A DNA stretch of 64,000 nt from an uncultured Bacteroidales bacterium (GTDB lineage: Bacteria > Bacteroidota > Bacteroidia > Bacteroidales > WCHB1-69): contig CAKUVI010000005.1 of assembly GCA_934699095.1 (NCBI GenBank), positions 62,001 through 126,000 on the forward strand, in the 5' to 3' direction. A program made the translations under genes and the position numbers. How positions within the stretch are numbered: the stretch's first letter is position 1; each line of letters begins with the position of its first letter. Under the pieces are notes generated by a model, which was not told where the DNA came from, did not search any database, and worked only from the letters and a program-made list of their open reading frames with translations. Positions 17,357 through 26,867 of this stretch are shown in pieces.

Positions 17357-18313
17357 ATGAAGAAATTGACAAATAACACTTCATTGGGCAAGATAATCTT
17401 GCTGTGTAATGTGTTGGTTTTAGTTCTTTTCATCATTTCGATGTTGCAATTGATGAAGTTTGACAAGACCAACAACGCTGTGATAGACGAGCGCTCCGGC
17501 TATAACAAACTCTATGAAGCTTATGTTACAGCTCAGCACCCTCTCCGTCAAGACAGCGCTGAGGTAGCTTATTACCAATACAAGTTGGACACTCTCCAAC
17601 AGAAAACTGTTACCGACAAAGAGGCAAAGAAAGCTCTTGCCGATAACATTGAGGTTACAAAGCAAACTCTTGCCGACAAAAAGAAACAACAAGAGAAGGA
17701 TCTTGCAAGTGTAGCCGAACTGGAAAAAGAGTACAATCCGGCATACGAAAAATGGCAGAAACTTAATGCTGACAATGAATCCGCAAAGAAGGGCTTCATC
17801 ATTTGGGCATGTATCACTGCTTTGGCATTTCTCGTTAAGACTTTCCTTTTCGCAAAATGGGGCGCAGCCAACAATAAGAACCTGCACCAGATTGCTCCGT
17901 GGATGAAGAGCGGAATGCAACCTTGGAAAGCCTATCTCGCATGGTTTGTTCCCGTGTATAATCTCATCAAACCTCTCTCTTTCTATAAAGAGTTGTGGAA
18001 TGAGACCGACTATGCCCTTGAAAACGTAGGTGTTGAAACCCGTGATGAAAATGCCATTGACAACTCAAACCTTTATATGTCAATTTGGTGGGCATTCCTG
18101 CTTTGCAGTGTCTGGCTCATGAACCTCATCTTGTTCGGCACGTTCTTCCGCGAAGGCGCCCTCTTTGTGAAGGCTAACCATACCGCAATGGTCATCATTG
18201 CAATTGTTATCATGCTTGTTACAATGTGCATCGAAACCCTTATCATTCTTAACTATAACAAGAAAAACCTCAAGCTCATTGAGAATGAGGACAAATTCGA
18301 TGCTGTAAAATAA
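17357..18313 (+). CDS. DUF4328-like membrane protein with coiled coil
   Basis: This 318-residue protein has an N-terminal membrane helix at about 12-30 and a long Lys/Glu-rich coiled-coil segment at about 75-135 that would lie outside the inner membrane. Several more membrane helices follow. The helix after GMQPWKAYLAWFVPVYNLIKP and the later IWWAFLLCS are typical of DUF4328. The function of that family is unknown. The gene stands alone between a candidate promoter at 17280 and its own terminator. Confidence 0.7.
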   Translation: MKKLTNNTSLGKIILLCNVLVLVLFIISMLQLMKFDKTNNAVIDERSGYNKLYEAYVTAQHPLRQDSAEVAYYQYKLDTLQQKTVTDKEAKKALADNIEVTKQTLADKKKQQEKDLASVAELEKEYNPAYEKWQKLNADNESAKKGFIIWACITALAFLVKTFLFAKWGAANNKNLHQIAPWMKSGMQPWKAYLAWFVPVYNLIKPLSFYKELWNETDYALENVGVETRDENAIDNSNLYMSIWWAFLLCSVWLMNLILFGTFFREGALFVKANHTAMVIIAIVIMLVTMCIETLIILNYNKKNLKLIENEDKFDAVK

Positions 18314-18336
18314 AGAAAGAAACAAAGGATAAAGAG

Positions 18337-18369
18337 AGCGTGATCTGAAAGAGGTCACGCTTTTTTTTT
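18337..18369 (+). terminator. Terminator after the DUF4328 gene
   Basis: AGCGTGA pairs with TCACGCT across an 11-base loop and runs into nine T, 23 bases after the stop codon. Confidence 0.85.
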
Positions 18370-18629
18370 GTTTTGGACTTTGATTGCCTATCAAAAACAG
18401 GTGATTACAAGAGATGCATACACAATGGTTGAAGTATGTTGTTTGATGAAATATGTTTAAGGCGCATTCGCAATTCTCTTTTGCGGAGTTTTCGGGTAGT
18501 GGCTATCATCGGCAAATCACTCTAAAATCTGGCAAAAACTGGATCGGCAAAGGAATCATTTGTGTTTTTTTTGTACTTTTGCGGTTTGAGGAAAAGAGTA
18601 AAAATATCATTAATATAAAAGGTAAATTT
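18370..18629 (+). other. Leader region of kamDE, with candidate promoter
   Basis: About 260 bases between the terminator and kamD. TACTTTTG at 18574-18581 fits the -7 consensus and sits 48 bases before the ATG; no TTTG is seen at the standard spacing. I looked for a B12 or lysine riboswitch and see none: the expected transcript leader is only about 45 bases. Confidence 0.45.
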
Positions 18630-20189
18630 ATGGAACAAAAATCCAAATTAGGATTAGATTTTTCACAAGTTGCAATCGCAAAACAATTGGCAAAAGAGAT
18701 TGCCGACCAGGTGCAGGAGTTTGTGGATGATTACACAACGGTGACCGTAGAGCGTACATTGTGTCGTCTGATAGGCATAGACGGTATTGACGAGAACGGT
18801 GTTCCGCTTCCTAACCGGGTTGTTGACGCACTACAGGAGGCTGGTCTCTTGAGTCAGGGTGTTTTGTACTTCATGGGCAACGCTCTGCTTGAATTCAAGA
18901 GCAATCCACAAGAGATAGCTGAGCAAATTTCTAAAAACAATCTTGATGTCAAAAAGGTTTCTCTGCATCCGATTGATGATGTGAAGAAGGCGGTACAACC
19001 GTTGGTGGAGCAGTGTCTTTCCAGAATCAAGGGCAATGTGGCCAAGCGTAACGAGTATTTGAATACTATCGGTGAGGGTCCGAAGCCATACTTGTACATA
19101 ATTGTGGCGACCGGCAACATCTACGAGGATGTGGTTCAAGCGCAGGCCGGTGCTCGTCAGGGTGCTGATGTCATCGCTGTGATACGTACAACAGGCCAGA
19201 GCCTGCTCGACTACGTGCCTTACGGTGCCACAACCGAGGGTTTCGGCGGCACTTTCGCCACACAGGAGAACTTCCGCATCATGCGCAAGGCCCTCGACGA
19301 GGTCGGCGAGGAAGTGGGCAGATACATCCGTCTTTGCAACTATTGCTCAGGACTTTGTATGCCTGAAATCGCCGCTATGGGCGCTTTGGAAAGACTTGAT
19401 GTCATGCTGAACGATGCCCTCTATGGCATCCTTTTCCGCGATATCAATCCTCAGAGAACCCTTATAGACCAGTATTTCTCAAGGGTCATCAATGGTTACG
19501 CTGGTGTCATCATCAATACCGGTGAAGACAACTACTTGACCACCGCTGATGCCGTTGAAGCTGCCCACACAGTGCTTGCCTCAGACCTTATCAACGAACA
19601 GCTTGCACTTTTGGCAGGACTTCCTGAAGAGCAGATGGGCTTAGGTCACGCTTTCGAGATGGATCCTTCTCTCGAAAACGGTTTCCTGTTGGAACTTGCC
19701 CAGGCTCAAATGACCCGCGAAATCTTCCCGAAAGCAACCCTCAAATATATGCCGCCAACAAAATTCATGACCGGCAACATTTTCCGTGGACACATTCAGG
19801 ATGCACTCTTTAACATTATAGGGATATGGACGCACCAGGGCATCCAACTGCTCGGAATGCCTACAGAGGCCATCCATACACCATTCATGAGCGACCGTTA
19901 CCTGTCTATCGAAAACGCACGTTATATCTTCAACGATATGAGAAGCATCGGTGAAGAAATGGAGTTCCGTGAAGGCGGTATCTGCCGTGAACGTGCCAAA
20001 ACCGTCTTGAACAATGCCATCGAGCTGCTCCAGGAAATCGTCAATGAAGGCCTCTTCACTGCCCTTGAAAAAGGTATTTTCGGTGATGTGAAACGTCCGA
20101 AAGATGGTGGTAAAGGTCTCGCCGGAGTTGTGTCAAAAGGTGAAAACTATTTCAACCCGTTCATCCAGATGATGAAAGACAGAAAATAG
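18630..20189 (+). CDS. kamD: D-lysine 5,6-aminomutase alpha subunit
   Basis: KamD is the large subunit of the adenosylcobalamin- and PLP-dependent enzyme that moves the terminal amino group of beta-lysine or D-lysine to the next carbon during anaerobic lysine fermentation. The 519-residue product is the usual length, with the conserved blocks QAQAGARQGADVIAVIRTTG and YGATTEGFGGTF near residues 165-210. The ATG at 18630 was chosen over an upstream in-frame start at 18453 because that start lies before the candidate promoter. kamE follows after 59 bases; other pathway genes (kamA, kce, kdd) are not in the window. Confidence 0.93.
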   Translation: MEQKSKLGLDFSQVAIAKQLAKEIADQVQEFVDDYTTVTVERTLCRLIGIDGIDENGVPLPNRVVDALQEAGLLSQGVLYFMGNALLEFKSNPQEIAEQISKNNLDVKKVSLHPIDDVKKAVQPLVEQCLSRIKGNVAKRNEYLNTIGEGPKPYLYIIVATGNIYEDVVQAQAGARQGADVIAVIRTTGQSLLDYVPYGATTEGFGGTFATQENFRIMRKALDEVGEEVGRYIRLCNYCSGLCMPEIAAMGALERLDVMLNDALYGILFRDINPQRTLIDQYFSRVINGYAGVIINTGEDNYLTTADAVEAAHTVLASDLINEQLALLAGLPEEQMGLGHAFEMDPSLENGFLLELAQAQMTREIFPKATLKYMPPTKFMTGNIFRGHIQDALFNIIGIWTHQGIQLLGMPTEAIHTPFMSDRYLSIENARYIFNDMRSIGEEMEFREGGICRERAKTVLNNAIELLQEIVNEGLFTALEKGIFGDVKRPKDGGKGLAGVVSKGENYFNPFIQMMKDRK

Positions 20190-20248
20190 GACTTTCCCCT
20201 AAATATCATTTTAATCATTATCAATAAAACATTTAATTCAAGAAAATT

Positions 20249-21040
20249 ATGAGTGGCGGATTATATTCAATGGATCAAAAGGACTTTGATCAGACATTAG
20301 ATTTAACACATGTTAAGCCTTATGGTGACACCATGAACGATGGCAAAACGCAATTGAGCTTCACGCTGCCAGTTCCGTGTGGAGACGAAGCTGTTGAGGC
20401 TGCCAAGCAACTGATGAAAAAAATGGGATTTGACAATCCTCAAGTTGTTTATTTCAAGGAACTTACCGAAGGGTTTACATTTGTAAACTGCTATGGTTCC
20501 TGTACACATACAGTTGATTATACCACAATACACGTTCCAAAAGTGGAATCTACTGTATGGTCAATGCAGGAGACCGATGATTTCATACGTGAGCATATAG
20601 GGCGCAAGATAGTTGTGGTTGGTGCCAGCACAGGTACCGATGCACACACTGTAGGAATCGATGCCATCATGAACATGAAGGGCTACGCCGGTCACTATGG
20701 CATTGAGCGCTACGAGTATTTCGACGCCCTCAATATGGGCAGCCAGATTCCAAATGAGGAGTTCATCGCCAAGGCTGTGGAACTTCATGCCGATGCTCTT
20801 TTGGTTTCACAAACCGTAACCCAAAAAGATGTTCACATCCAGAATCTTACAGAACTCATAGAAATGCTTGAGGCTGAAGGTCTTAGAGATAAGATGATAG
20901 TTGTTTGCGGAGGACCCCGCATTACCCACGAATTGGCTAAAGAGCTTGGCTATGACGCAGGTTTCGGAGCAAATACCTACGCTGACGATGTGGCCTCCTA
21001 TATTGCACAGGAATTAGACCGCAGACTTAACAAGCATTAA
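20249..21040 (+). CDS. kamE: Lysine 5,6-aminomutase beta subunit
   Basis: KamE carries the cobalamin-binding Rossmann domain and the PLP-anchoring lysine of lysine 5,6-aminomutase. The 263-residue protein has DAHTVG at 131-136, so His133 is the cobalt ligand, and Lys144 in MNMKGYAG. Both match the numbering reported for the clostridial enzyme. A C-terminal VVCGGPRI strand completes the B12 fold. The intact active site argues for a working enzyme. Only three bases separate its stop from the convergent sugar transferase gene, with no terminator between. Confidence 0.95.
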   Translation: MSGGLYSMDQKDFDQTLDLTHVKPYGDTMNDGKTQLSFTLPVPCGDEAVEAAKQLMKKMGFDNPQVVYFKELTEGFTFVNCYGSCTHTVDYTTIHVPKVESTVWSMQETDDFIREHIGRKIVVVGASTGTDAHTVGIDAIMNMKGYAGHYGIERYEYFDALNMGSQIPNEEFIAKAVELHADALLVSQTVTQKDVHIQNLTELIEMLEAEGLRDKMIVVCGGPRITHELAKELGYDAGFGANTYADDVASYIAQELDRRLNKH

Positions 21041-21043
21041 TTT

Positions 21044-22465
21044 CTATTTGCCCTCCCTCTTCAGGATTATCAATACTGTGTATATCAGTATCTTGATATC
21101 CATCTGAATCGACATATTTTCAATATACAATATATCCCAACGTAGGCGTTCTAACATTTCGTCTACGTTTTCTGCATATCCGAACTTCACTTGTCCCCAT
21201 GAGGTAATGCCGGGTTTAATGCCTAATAGAAGCTGGTAATAGGGTGCACGTTCGGTAATCTGGTCGATGTAATATTGACGTTCGGGGCGCGGGCCTACCA
21301 GCGACATGTCGCCGCGGAGGACATTGAAGAACTGCGGGGTCTCATCCAGCCTGTATTGGCGCATGAACCGGCCGAAGCGGGTGATCCTGCTGTCTCCCTC
21401 AGACGATAGTTTCGGTCCGGAAGCTTCGGCATCCACATACATCGAGCGGAACTTGATGATGTTGAAGGGCCTTCCCTTGTAGCCGATGCGCTCCTGCCGA
21501 TAGAATATGGGCCCTGGAGACGACCGTTTGACGCCTATTGCCAAAAACAGGTAAACGGGCATTAGTATCACCATTGCTATTATTGAGATCAAGATATCGA
21601 AAGCCCTCTTCAGGATACGTTGCCAAGTGGGCAGATATTCCGGGTTTATGGTAATCAAAGGTTCTTGAAGCACGGAGGATGTCTTCACTGATTTTGTCAG
21701 TAAATCGTGCATTTGGGGCACTAAGCTGATTATAAGGTCGTGGTTGTTGCGGGCCAGCAAAATGATCTCCTGTATGTATTTTCTCTGCCCGTTGTGAAGC
21801 GCTGCCACCAACTCTTCGATGTTGTATTTCTCCACCACCTTGCTGATGTCTGATATGTGCCCGACACACTGCAATTCCTTGCCCATCACATCTTCATGAG
21901 TGTCGTCTACTTTCAGATATCCGGCTATGAAATTTCCTGAATGAGGACTCTGTTTCAATAATGTCTGATAGGCTTTCAATGCCATGCTGTCGCTGCCTAC
22001 AATCAGTGTATTAAAACCTATTTTCCCGCTGTGGATGCGCCTGTTAAGATAAGTGGTGATTGTGACACGCGGTATATATGTGGTGAGGAATTGTACAACA
22101 AAAAGGAACAGCAGGTATTTCACATAGTCGTTAGGTGACGTGACAATATCATCGAGAATGAAAACGAAGAAAAAAAGAATACATCCGAATATGGTCACGC
22201 CGATAGTGGTAAACAGCTCGTCTAAACGCGATTTTCTGATTATTTTGTTGTAATAACCGAAAAATGCATGGAAGAAGATCCAATAAACAGGGTACAGGAA
22301 GATGCCCATTACAAATTTTCGGTCCATTTGCATCATTGGCAGAATTTCCTGCAACGAGAGCATTTCACCGACATGTTTTCTGTAGCAATACAGGCACACC
22401 CACGTGATAATGGCAGCAAGTGTATCGAAGAGAATATACAAGAATGTAAGTTTCGCCTTTCGCAT
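21044..22465 (-). CDS. Undecaprenyl-phosphate sugar transferase (WbaP/EpsL type)
   Basis: This membrane enzyme probably loads the first sugar-phosphate onto undecaprenyl phosphate for O-antigen or exopolysaccharide synthesis. The 473-residue protein has about four N-terminal membrane helices, a Rossmann-like CoA_binding_3 region near 150-240, a further helix near 285-310 and the catalytic bacterial sugar transferase domain with KFRSMYVDAE, RFGRFMRQYRLDETPQ and MSLVGPRPE. It starts 10 bases after the stop of the lipoprotein gene and shares its transcript. Confidence 0.93.
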   Translation of the reverse strand: MRKAKLTFLYILFDTLAAIITWVCLYCYRKHVGEMLSLQEILPMMQMDRKFVMGIFLYPVYWIFFHAFFGYYNKIIRKSRLDELFTTIGVTIFGCILFFFVFILDDIVTSPNDYVKYLLFLFVVQFLTTYIPRVTITTYLNRRIHSGKIGFNTLIVGSDSMALKAYQTLLKQSPHSGNFIAGYLKVDDTHEDVMGKELQCVGHISDISKVVEKYNIEELVAALHNGQRKYIQEIILLARNNHDLIISLVPQMHDLLTKSVKTSSVLQEPLITINPEYLPTWQRILKRAFDILISIIAMVILMPVYLFLAIGVKRSSPGPIFYRQERIGYKGRPFNIIKFRSMYVDAEASGPKLSSEGDSRITRFGRFMRQYRLDETPQFFNVLRGDMSLVGPRPERQYYIDQITERAPYYQLLLGIKPGITSWGQVKFGYAENVDEMLERLRWDILYIENMSIQMDIKILIYTVLIILKREGK

Positions 22466-22475
22466 TCCAGGAGGT

Positions 22476-23408
22476 TTACGCTGTTTTGATGTAAATTACC
22501 TTGATATCGTCAATATAGAAATGGGTGTCTTTGCCCTCATCGCCAACACCTGACAGCGACAATGTGATTTCAGTCAGATTGCCGGCCGCACTATGATAGC
22601 CGTTGATAGTGCTTGTGAGGTCGAAATGTATGGTCTTCCACTCATCGGGAGAGGCGTAAAACCCGCCTACCGAATGCACTTGGTAAGGATTGTATCCCGT
22701 TGACATTTTCATCCCGACATCAATGCTCGATTCTGTACGGTAGCGAATCTCCACCAAAACTCTGTAGCTTCCAACCGGAGCAAGAATCTTTGGCGATTCA
22801 ACATCGAAACTGTATCCGTTGGCGCTGTTCAGCACAATCTCGCCCACATTCTTGCCATCGTAAGTGATTGGCTGGAAGGTGAGTGTGTGGGAAACAGTGT
22901 CGGTAGGAACAAAGGATGTGCTATTGGTAAATGTCTCAAAAAATGGTATCTGCGCATATTCGCTATATACGTATTTTGGACGATTTTGGGATACGTTGTA
23001 GGTTTCGCCCTTTTGCAACAATACTCTTTGCCTCAGTATGTTAAAGAAAGGATAACCAGCAATTGTATTTCCCATTCCCGACATTTTGAAACCTGGTATA
23101 AGGACCAGACTGCATGAATCGGTGTTGTCTATATCCAGAACTGGCACTTTGCAGGGTAGCTCCCAACATCCGAGATTCTTGTTGTTGACATAAACGTTCA
23201 CATGGGTGAACTCGTGGTTTGTGAGGGCTTGCAACTGCTCTGCGTCGAAGTTCTGATTGTGGGTTTCGTTGAAATTCGACACATCAATGCAGTCTTCAAA
23301 ATCCTCAGGGGTTATTGAAATATAGGCAGGCGTCATGTCTTGTGGCTTGCAAGACGCCAATAAGATCACAAAAAGGGACAATTTTAAGATTGTGGAAATT
23401 CTGCTCAT
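22476..23408 (-). CDS. Hypothetical lipoprotein
   Basis: A 310-residue secreted protein with a lipobox LLASC, the cysteine at residue 20, so it should be membrane-anchored by lipid. The rest looks beta-rich and the C-terminal part (about 180-308) resembles a jelly-roll carbohydrate-binding-like fold ending in HFYIDDIKVI. I do not recognise a named family. The ATG at 23408 is preferred over a GTG one codon earlier. It precedes the sugar transferase in the same operon and diverges from the EamA transporter. Confidence 0.7.
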   Translation of the reverse strand: MSRISTILKLSLFVILLASCKPQDMTPAYISITPEDFEDCIDVSNFNETHNQNFDAEQLQALTNHEFTHVNVYVNNKNLGCWELPCKVPVLDIDNTDSCSLVLIPGFKMSGMGNTIAGYPFFNILRQRVLLQKGETYNVSQNRPKYVYSEYAQIPFFETFTNSTSFVPTDTVSHTLTFQPITYDGKNVGEIVLNSANGYSFDVESPKILAPVGSYRVLVEIRYRTESSIDVGMKMSTGYNPYQVHSVGGFYASPDEWKTIHFDLTSTINGYHSAAGNLTEITLSLSGVGDEGKDTHFYIDDIKVIYIKTA

Positions 23409-23488
23409 CACTAACTTTTTTCGGTTTGATAACGATTATTATACAAATATATTGTAAAGATAAAAAAAATTTTCGGATTTTTGCAGCC

Positions 23489-24439
23489 ATGAAAAATACA
23501 TCAACATCCAAACTATTCGGGTACTCAGCAATACTTGTTGCTATGCTTTTCTGGGGTGTTAGTTTTGTGTGGACTAAACAACTGTTACTCAACAACTTCC
23601 CTGTTTTTACAATTGTAACAATAAGATTATCGATAGCGTCCTTGGTCTTTGTCTCGTTTTTCAAATGGAGGCATTTGCTCGAAAAAATCCGGCGCGAAGA
23701 TGTAAAAGATTTTCTTTTTCTTTCCTTTTTTGAACCTTTTCTATACTTCATAGGTGAGAATTTCGGACTTATGTACGTGGATGCGAGTTACGCGGCAGTC
23801 ATCATCGCACTGATACCGATATTGGTGTCTGTAACTATGTTTTTTGCCGAGAAGGCCCCAATCAGATGGGAATTTGTGCTTGGTGCGTTATTGTCATTAG
23901 TTGGGGTGGGGTTGCTGTCGATGAATCCTGACGGCAAGATGGGCTTCAACATGAAGGGAACACTATTTCTTTGTCTGGCCTTGATATCCGCTGTCGGTTA
24001 CAGTGTCCTTTTAAGCCGATTAGTGAAAAAATATCGTCCATTGACAATCACCACTTACCAAAACCTTATAGCCATCCCGTTCTATCTACCTCTCACTCTG
24101 ATGTTTGACTTCAGCAAATGGTCTTCTCTCAACTGGAATTATCAGAGTATTCTTTGCTTGCTATGTTTGGCTATATTCTGTTCGGCGGGCGCATACATGC
24201 TTTACTCTTATTCCGTGAAAAAGTTGACGGTTACAAAAGTGTCGGTTTTCACAAACCTTATTCCTATTGTCACGCTTTTGGTGGCATCGGCAATAGGCCA
24301 GGAAAATTTCACTCAGAGCAAGTTTTGGGGTATAGTGGTTGTGGTTACAGGTGTCATATTCAGTCAGTTAAAGTTGGGCAACAGACACAAAAGCAGTTGC
24401 TCTGACGGCACAAACCCACAAATTTCTGAACTAAATTAA
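23489..24439 (+). CDS. DMT superfamily (EamA) transporter
   Basis: A 316-residue membrane protein with about ten helices in two five-helix repeats, as in the EamA branch of the drug/metabolite transporters. The first begins near LFGYSAILVAMLFWG and the second near MKGTLFLCLALISAVGYS. The substrate cannot be read from sequence. The ATG at 23489 follows an ATTTTTGCAG motif like a -7 region. The longer frame back to 23315 overlaps the divergent lipoprotein gene and was rejected. Confidence 0.88.
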   Translation: MKNTSTSKLFGYSAILVAMLFWGVSFVWTKQLLLNNFPVFTIVTIRLSIASLVFVSFFKWRHLLEKIRREDVKDFLFLSFFEPFLYFIGENFGLMYVDASYAAVIIALIPILVSVTMFFAEKAPIRWEFVLGALLSLVGVGLLSMNPDGKMGFNMKGTLFLCLALISAVGYSVLLSRLVKKYRPLTITTYQNLIAIPFYLPLTLMFDFSKWSSLNWNYQSILCLLCLAIFCSAGAYMLYSYSVKKLTVTKVSVFTNLIPIVTLLVASAIGQENFTQSKFWGIVVVVTGVIFSQLKLGNRHKSSCSDGTNPQISELN

Positions 24440-24459
24440 TCATATTCAGATTAAAATTG

Positions 24460-24467
24460 TATCTTTG
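24460..24467 (+). promoter_or_regulatory. Putative -7 box of gcvT
   Basis: TATCTTTG fits TAnnTTTG and lies 35 bases before the gcvT ATG. No clear TTTG at the normal distance upstream. Confidence 0.45.
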
Positions 24468-24502
24468 CACTTCAAAAATAAAATTCTTAAATCAAAATAA
24501 TT

Positions 24503-25597
24503 ATGAAAGAGACTGTTTACAGAGCAAAACATGAAGCGTTAGGCGCTAAAATGGAAGAATTTGCAGGCTATTATATGCCAATCCAATATGATAGCATAAC
24601 CAATGAGCACCTGCAGGTCAGAAATAAAGTCGGTGTTTTCGATGTATCCCACATGGGCGAATTCACTGTAAAAGGGCCGAAGGCTTTGGCTTTGCTTCAA
24701 CATATCACCACCAATGATGTTGCAGCTTTGTTCCCTGGCAAGGTTCAATATTCATGTTTCCCTAACGGCAAGGGCGGTATTGTTGACGACCTTTTGGTTT
24801 ATAATCTTCACGATGAAGACTACCTTTTAGTTGTCAATGCAGCCAACATTGACAAAGACTGGGCATGGGTAGTGGAACAGAACAAGAATTTCGGAGCCGA
24901 GATAGAAAACATTTCCGACAGCATCTCACAATTGGCTGTTCAGGGCCCATTGGCGCTCAAGGCTATGCAGAAGCTCACCGATGCCAATGTTGTTGACATG
25001 GAGTATTATACCAACAAAATCATCAAATTTGCCGGTATCGACAATATTCTGTTCTCAACAACAGGTTATACAGGCAGCGGCGGATGTGAAATCTACTTCA
25101 AGAATGAAGATGCCATGAAGATTTGGGATGCAGTGTTCGAAGCAGGTGCTGAATTTGACATCAAGCCTATCGGTTTAGGCGCACGCGACACCCTCCGCTT
25201 AGAGATGGGATTCTGCCTCTACGGCCACGAAATCGATGATACAATCTCACCTATCGAAGCTGGTCTCGGCTGGATTACAAAATTCGTGGATGGCAAGGAT
25301 TTTATCGACCGCAAGTATATGGAAGACCTTAAAGCAAACGGTGTTACCCGTAAGATAGCCGGCTTTGAGCTCATTGATCGTGGTATTCCACGCAACGGTT
25401 ACGAAGTTTGCGATGCAGAAGGCAATGTTATCGGTGAGGTTCGCTCCGGCACATTTGGCCCCTCAGTTAACAAAGGTATCGGTACAGCTCTCATCAAAAA
25501 AGAGTTTGCCAAATCAGGCACTGAGATATTCATCAAGGTTAGAAACCGCCTCCTCAAGGCTGTTACTGTTAAAATGCCTTTCTACAAACCTGAATAA
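24503..25597 (+). CDS. gcvT: Glycine cleavage system T protein (aminomethyltransferase)
   Basis: GcvT takes the aminomethyl group from lipoylated H protein and makes methylene-tetrahydrofolate and ammonia. The 364-residue protein is full length, with VGVFDVSHMGEF near 43-54, the folate-site Asp in the SQLAVQGP region near 150, and GLGARDTLRLEMGFCLYGHE near 225-244. The other glycine cleavage genes (gcvH, gcvP) are not adjacent. It has its own candidate promoter and a strong terminator. Confidence 0.96.
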   Translation: MKETVYRAKHEALGAKMEEFAGYYMPIQYDSITNEHLQVRNKVGVFDVSHMGEFTVKGPKALALLQHITTNDVAALFPGKVQYSCFPNGKGGIVDDLLVYNLHDEDYLLVVNAANIDKDWAWVVEQNKNFGAEIENISDSISQLAVQGPLALKAMQKLTDANVVDMEYYTNKIIKFAGIDNILFSTTGYTGSGGCEIYFKNEDAMKIWDAVFEAGAEFDIKPIGLGARDTLRLEMGFCLYGHEIDDTISPIEAGLGWITKFVDGKDFIDRKYMEDLKANGVTRKIAGFELIDRGIPRNGYEVCDAEGNVIGEVRSGTFGPSVNKGIGTALIKKEFAKSGTEIFIKVRNRLLKAVTVKMPFYKPE

Positions 25598-25619
25598 TCC
25601 TTGAATATATTCAAAATAG

Positions 25620-25655
25620 AGAGAAGCGGTGTGAGTTCACACCGCTTCTCTTTTT
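25620..25655 (+). terminator. Terminator after gcvT
   Basis: A perfect 14-base stem (GAGAAGCGGTGTGA with its complement) around GT is followed by five T. It lies 22 bases after the gcvT stop and between two convergent genes; the opposite side has no clean A-run, so it mainly serves the + strand. Confidence 0.9.
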
Positions 25656-25677
25656 ATTGTCGTTTGCAGATTGAAAA

Positions 25678-26433
25678 CTACTTGATTCGCCACGAATACA
25701 TCAAAATTGATGCAGCAATAGCGGCGTTTAGTGACTCGGCATTGGTTTTCCCTTCTTTGAAGCGGGGTATAGTCACCTTCTCTGTCACAATTTCAGTAAC
25801 ATCATTGCTGATGCCATTAGCCTCGTTGCCTATCACAACGATGTCGGAAGTCTGAAAACCGAAGTCGGGGACGCTCTTTCCGTCCATGAATGTGCCTATA
25901 ATCCGTCTTTTTTCAGCTGCCCTTTTTAGAAATTCCGGAAGATTGAGCTTGTGTACGTTAACATTAATAAAAGACCCCATTGTGGCCTGAATGGTTTTTG
26001 GATTATACAATTCGACACAATCCGTTGAGCAGACCACATGGTGAATTCCGAACCAGTCGGCGGTGCGCAAAATAGTGCCGAGGTTGCCTGGGTCTGAAAT
26101 ATGGTCGAGGGCTAATACTGGCTGATTGTCAGGTATTTCCGGTAGTGTTATCCGTTGTTTGACTATTGCTAAAATCTCGGGTGAGGTCTGCATAGTGCTT
26201 ATCCGATCCATATCGGAGGAGGAGATTTCAGAGACACTGTCAAGCATTTCCAGCCAAGCGGAGTTAGTCGAGCGGGATTCAGGGGTGGTGAAGACCTCAA
26301 CAACATCAAAGTCAGAACCGAGGAGCATTTTTACAGATTTGACTCCTTCGACGATGAAGAGGCCAAGCTCTTCTCTGAATTTTTTGGAATGAAGTTTGCG
26401 GATTTCAGAAATCCTGTTCTTGCTGATCATCAT
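25678..26433 (-). CDS. TrmH/SpoU family RNA 2'-O-methyltransferase
   Basis: The 251-residue protein has an N-terminal substrate-binding domain (RKLHSKKFREE, FIVEGVKSV) and a SPOUT knot domain with the three family motifs: DPGNLGTILRTADW near 112-125, VIGNEANGIS near 200 and IPRFKEGKTNAESLNAAIA near 220-240. It should methylate a ribose in rRNA or tRNA using S-adenosylmethionine; the exact target is not clear. Its ATG overlaps the stop of the thioesterase gene (ATGA), so the two are translationally coupled. Confidence 0.92.
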   Translation of the reverse strand: MMISKNRISEIRKLHSKKFREELGLFIVEGVKSVKMLLGSDFDVVEVFTTPESRSTNSAWLEMLDSVSEISSSDMDRISTMQTSPEILAIVKQRITLPEIPDNQPVLALDHISDPGNLGTILRTADWFGIHHVVCSTDCVELYNPKTIQATMGSFINVNVHKLNLPEFLKRAAEKRRIIGTFMDGKSVPDFGFQTSDIVVIGNEANGISNDVTEIVTEKVTIPRFKEGKTNAESLNAAIAASILMYSWRIK

Positions 26434-26867
26434 TCAATTCCTTCGAAGTTGCGGATTTTTGTTTTATAATCCTCTTTTATTGGTATTGATGAATGCGTTA
26501 TGCGGTCGAAGCCGGCCAAAACGCTGTAACATCTTGTTTTCACGATGTTGTGTTCTGTGTCGCGCAGTTGTTGCACCATTTTAAGGCTTTTATGGCCGAT
26601 TTCCACGATTTTGGATTCGCACACCAGCTTGTCGTGGAATTCAACAGGCAGGATAAAGTCCAGTTCAATATGAACCAAGACCAAGTCAATTGTTTTCCAA
26701 TTGACTTGGTCTTGCAGAACTTTCTCCAAATAAGAACTTCGTCCCAAGTCAAAATAATGGCATTGGTTGCCATTGTTGACGTGGACGAAGGGGTCTAAAT
26801 CGCTCATCCGCACCTGAATGGGCACGGACACTTTGAATTCTGATTCGTTGAGCGGCTTAGAGAGCAT
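26430..26867 (-). CDS. Acyl-CoA thioesterase (4HBT/YbgC type)
   Basis: A 145-residue hot-dog fold protein with the 4HBT pattern: MSDLDPFVHVNNGNQCHYFDLGR at about 21-43 contains the catalytic-type Asp and His/Asn of YbgC-like enzymes. It probably hydrolyses an acyl-CoA, substrate unknown. Its start lies inside the end of rpsT (11-base overlap) and its stop overlaps the methyltransferase start, so the three form one tightly packed operon driven from the rpsT promoter. Confidence 0.85.
   Translation of the reverse strand: MLSKPLNESEFKVSVPIQVRMSDLDPFVHVNNGNQCHYFDLGRSSYLEKVLQDQVNWKTIDLVLVHIELDFILPVEFHDKLVCESKIVEIGHKSLKMVQQLRDTEHNIVKTRCYSVLAGFDRITHSSIPIKEDYKTKIRNFEGIE

Noticed and set aside
18370..18629. 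Cobalamin or lysine riboswitch upstream of kamDE
   Set aside because: No conserved B12-box or lysine-element core, and the -7 box lies only about 48 bases before kamD, too short for either.
18453..18629. N-terminal extension of kamD back to 18453
   Set aside because: It lies mostly upstream of the putative -7 box and adds 59 residues not expected in the family.
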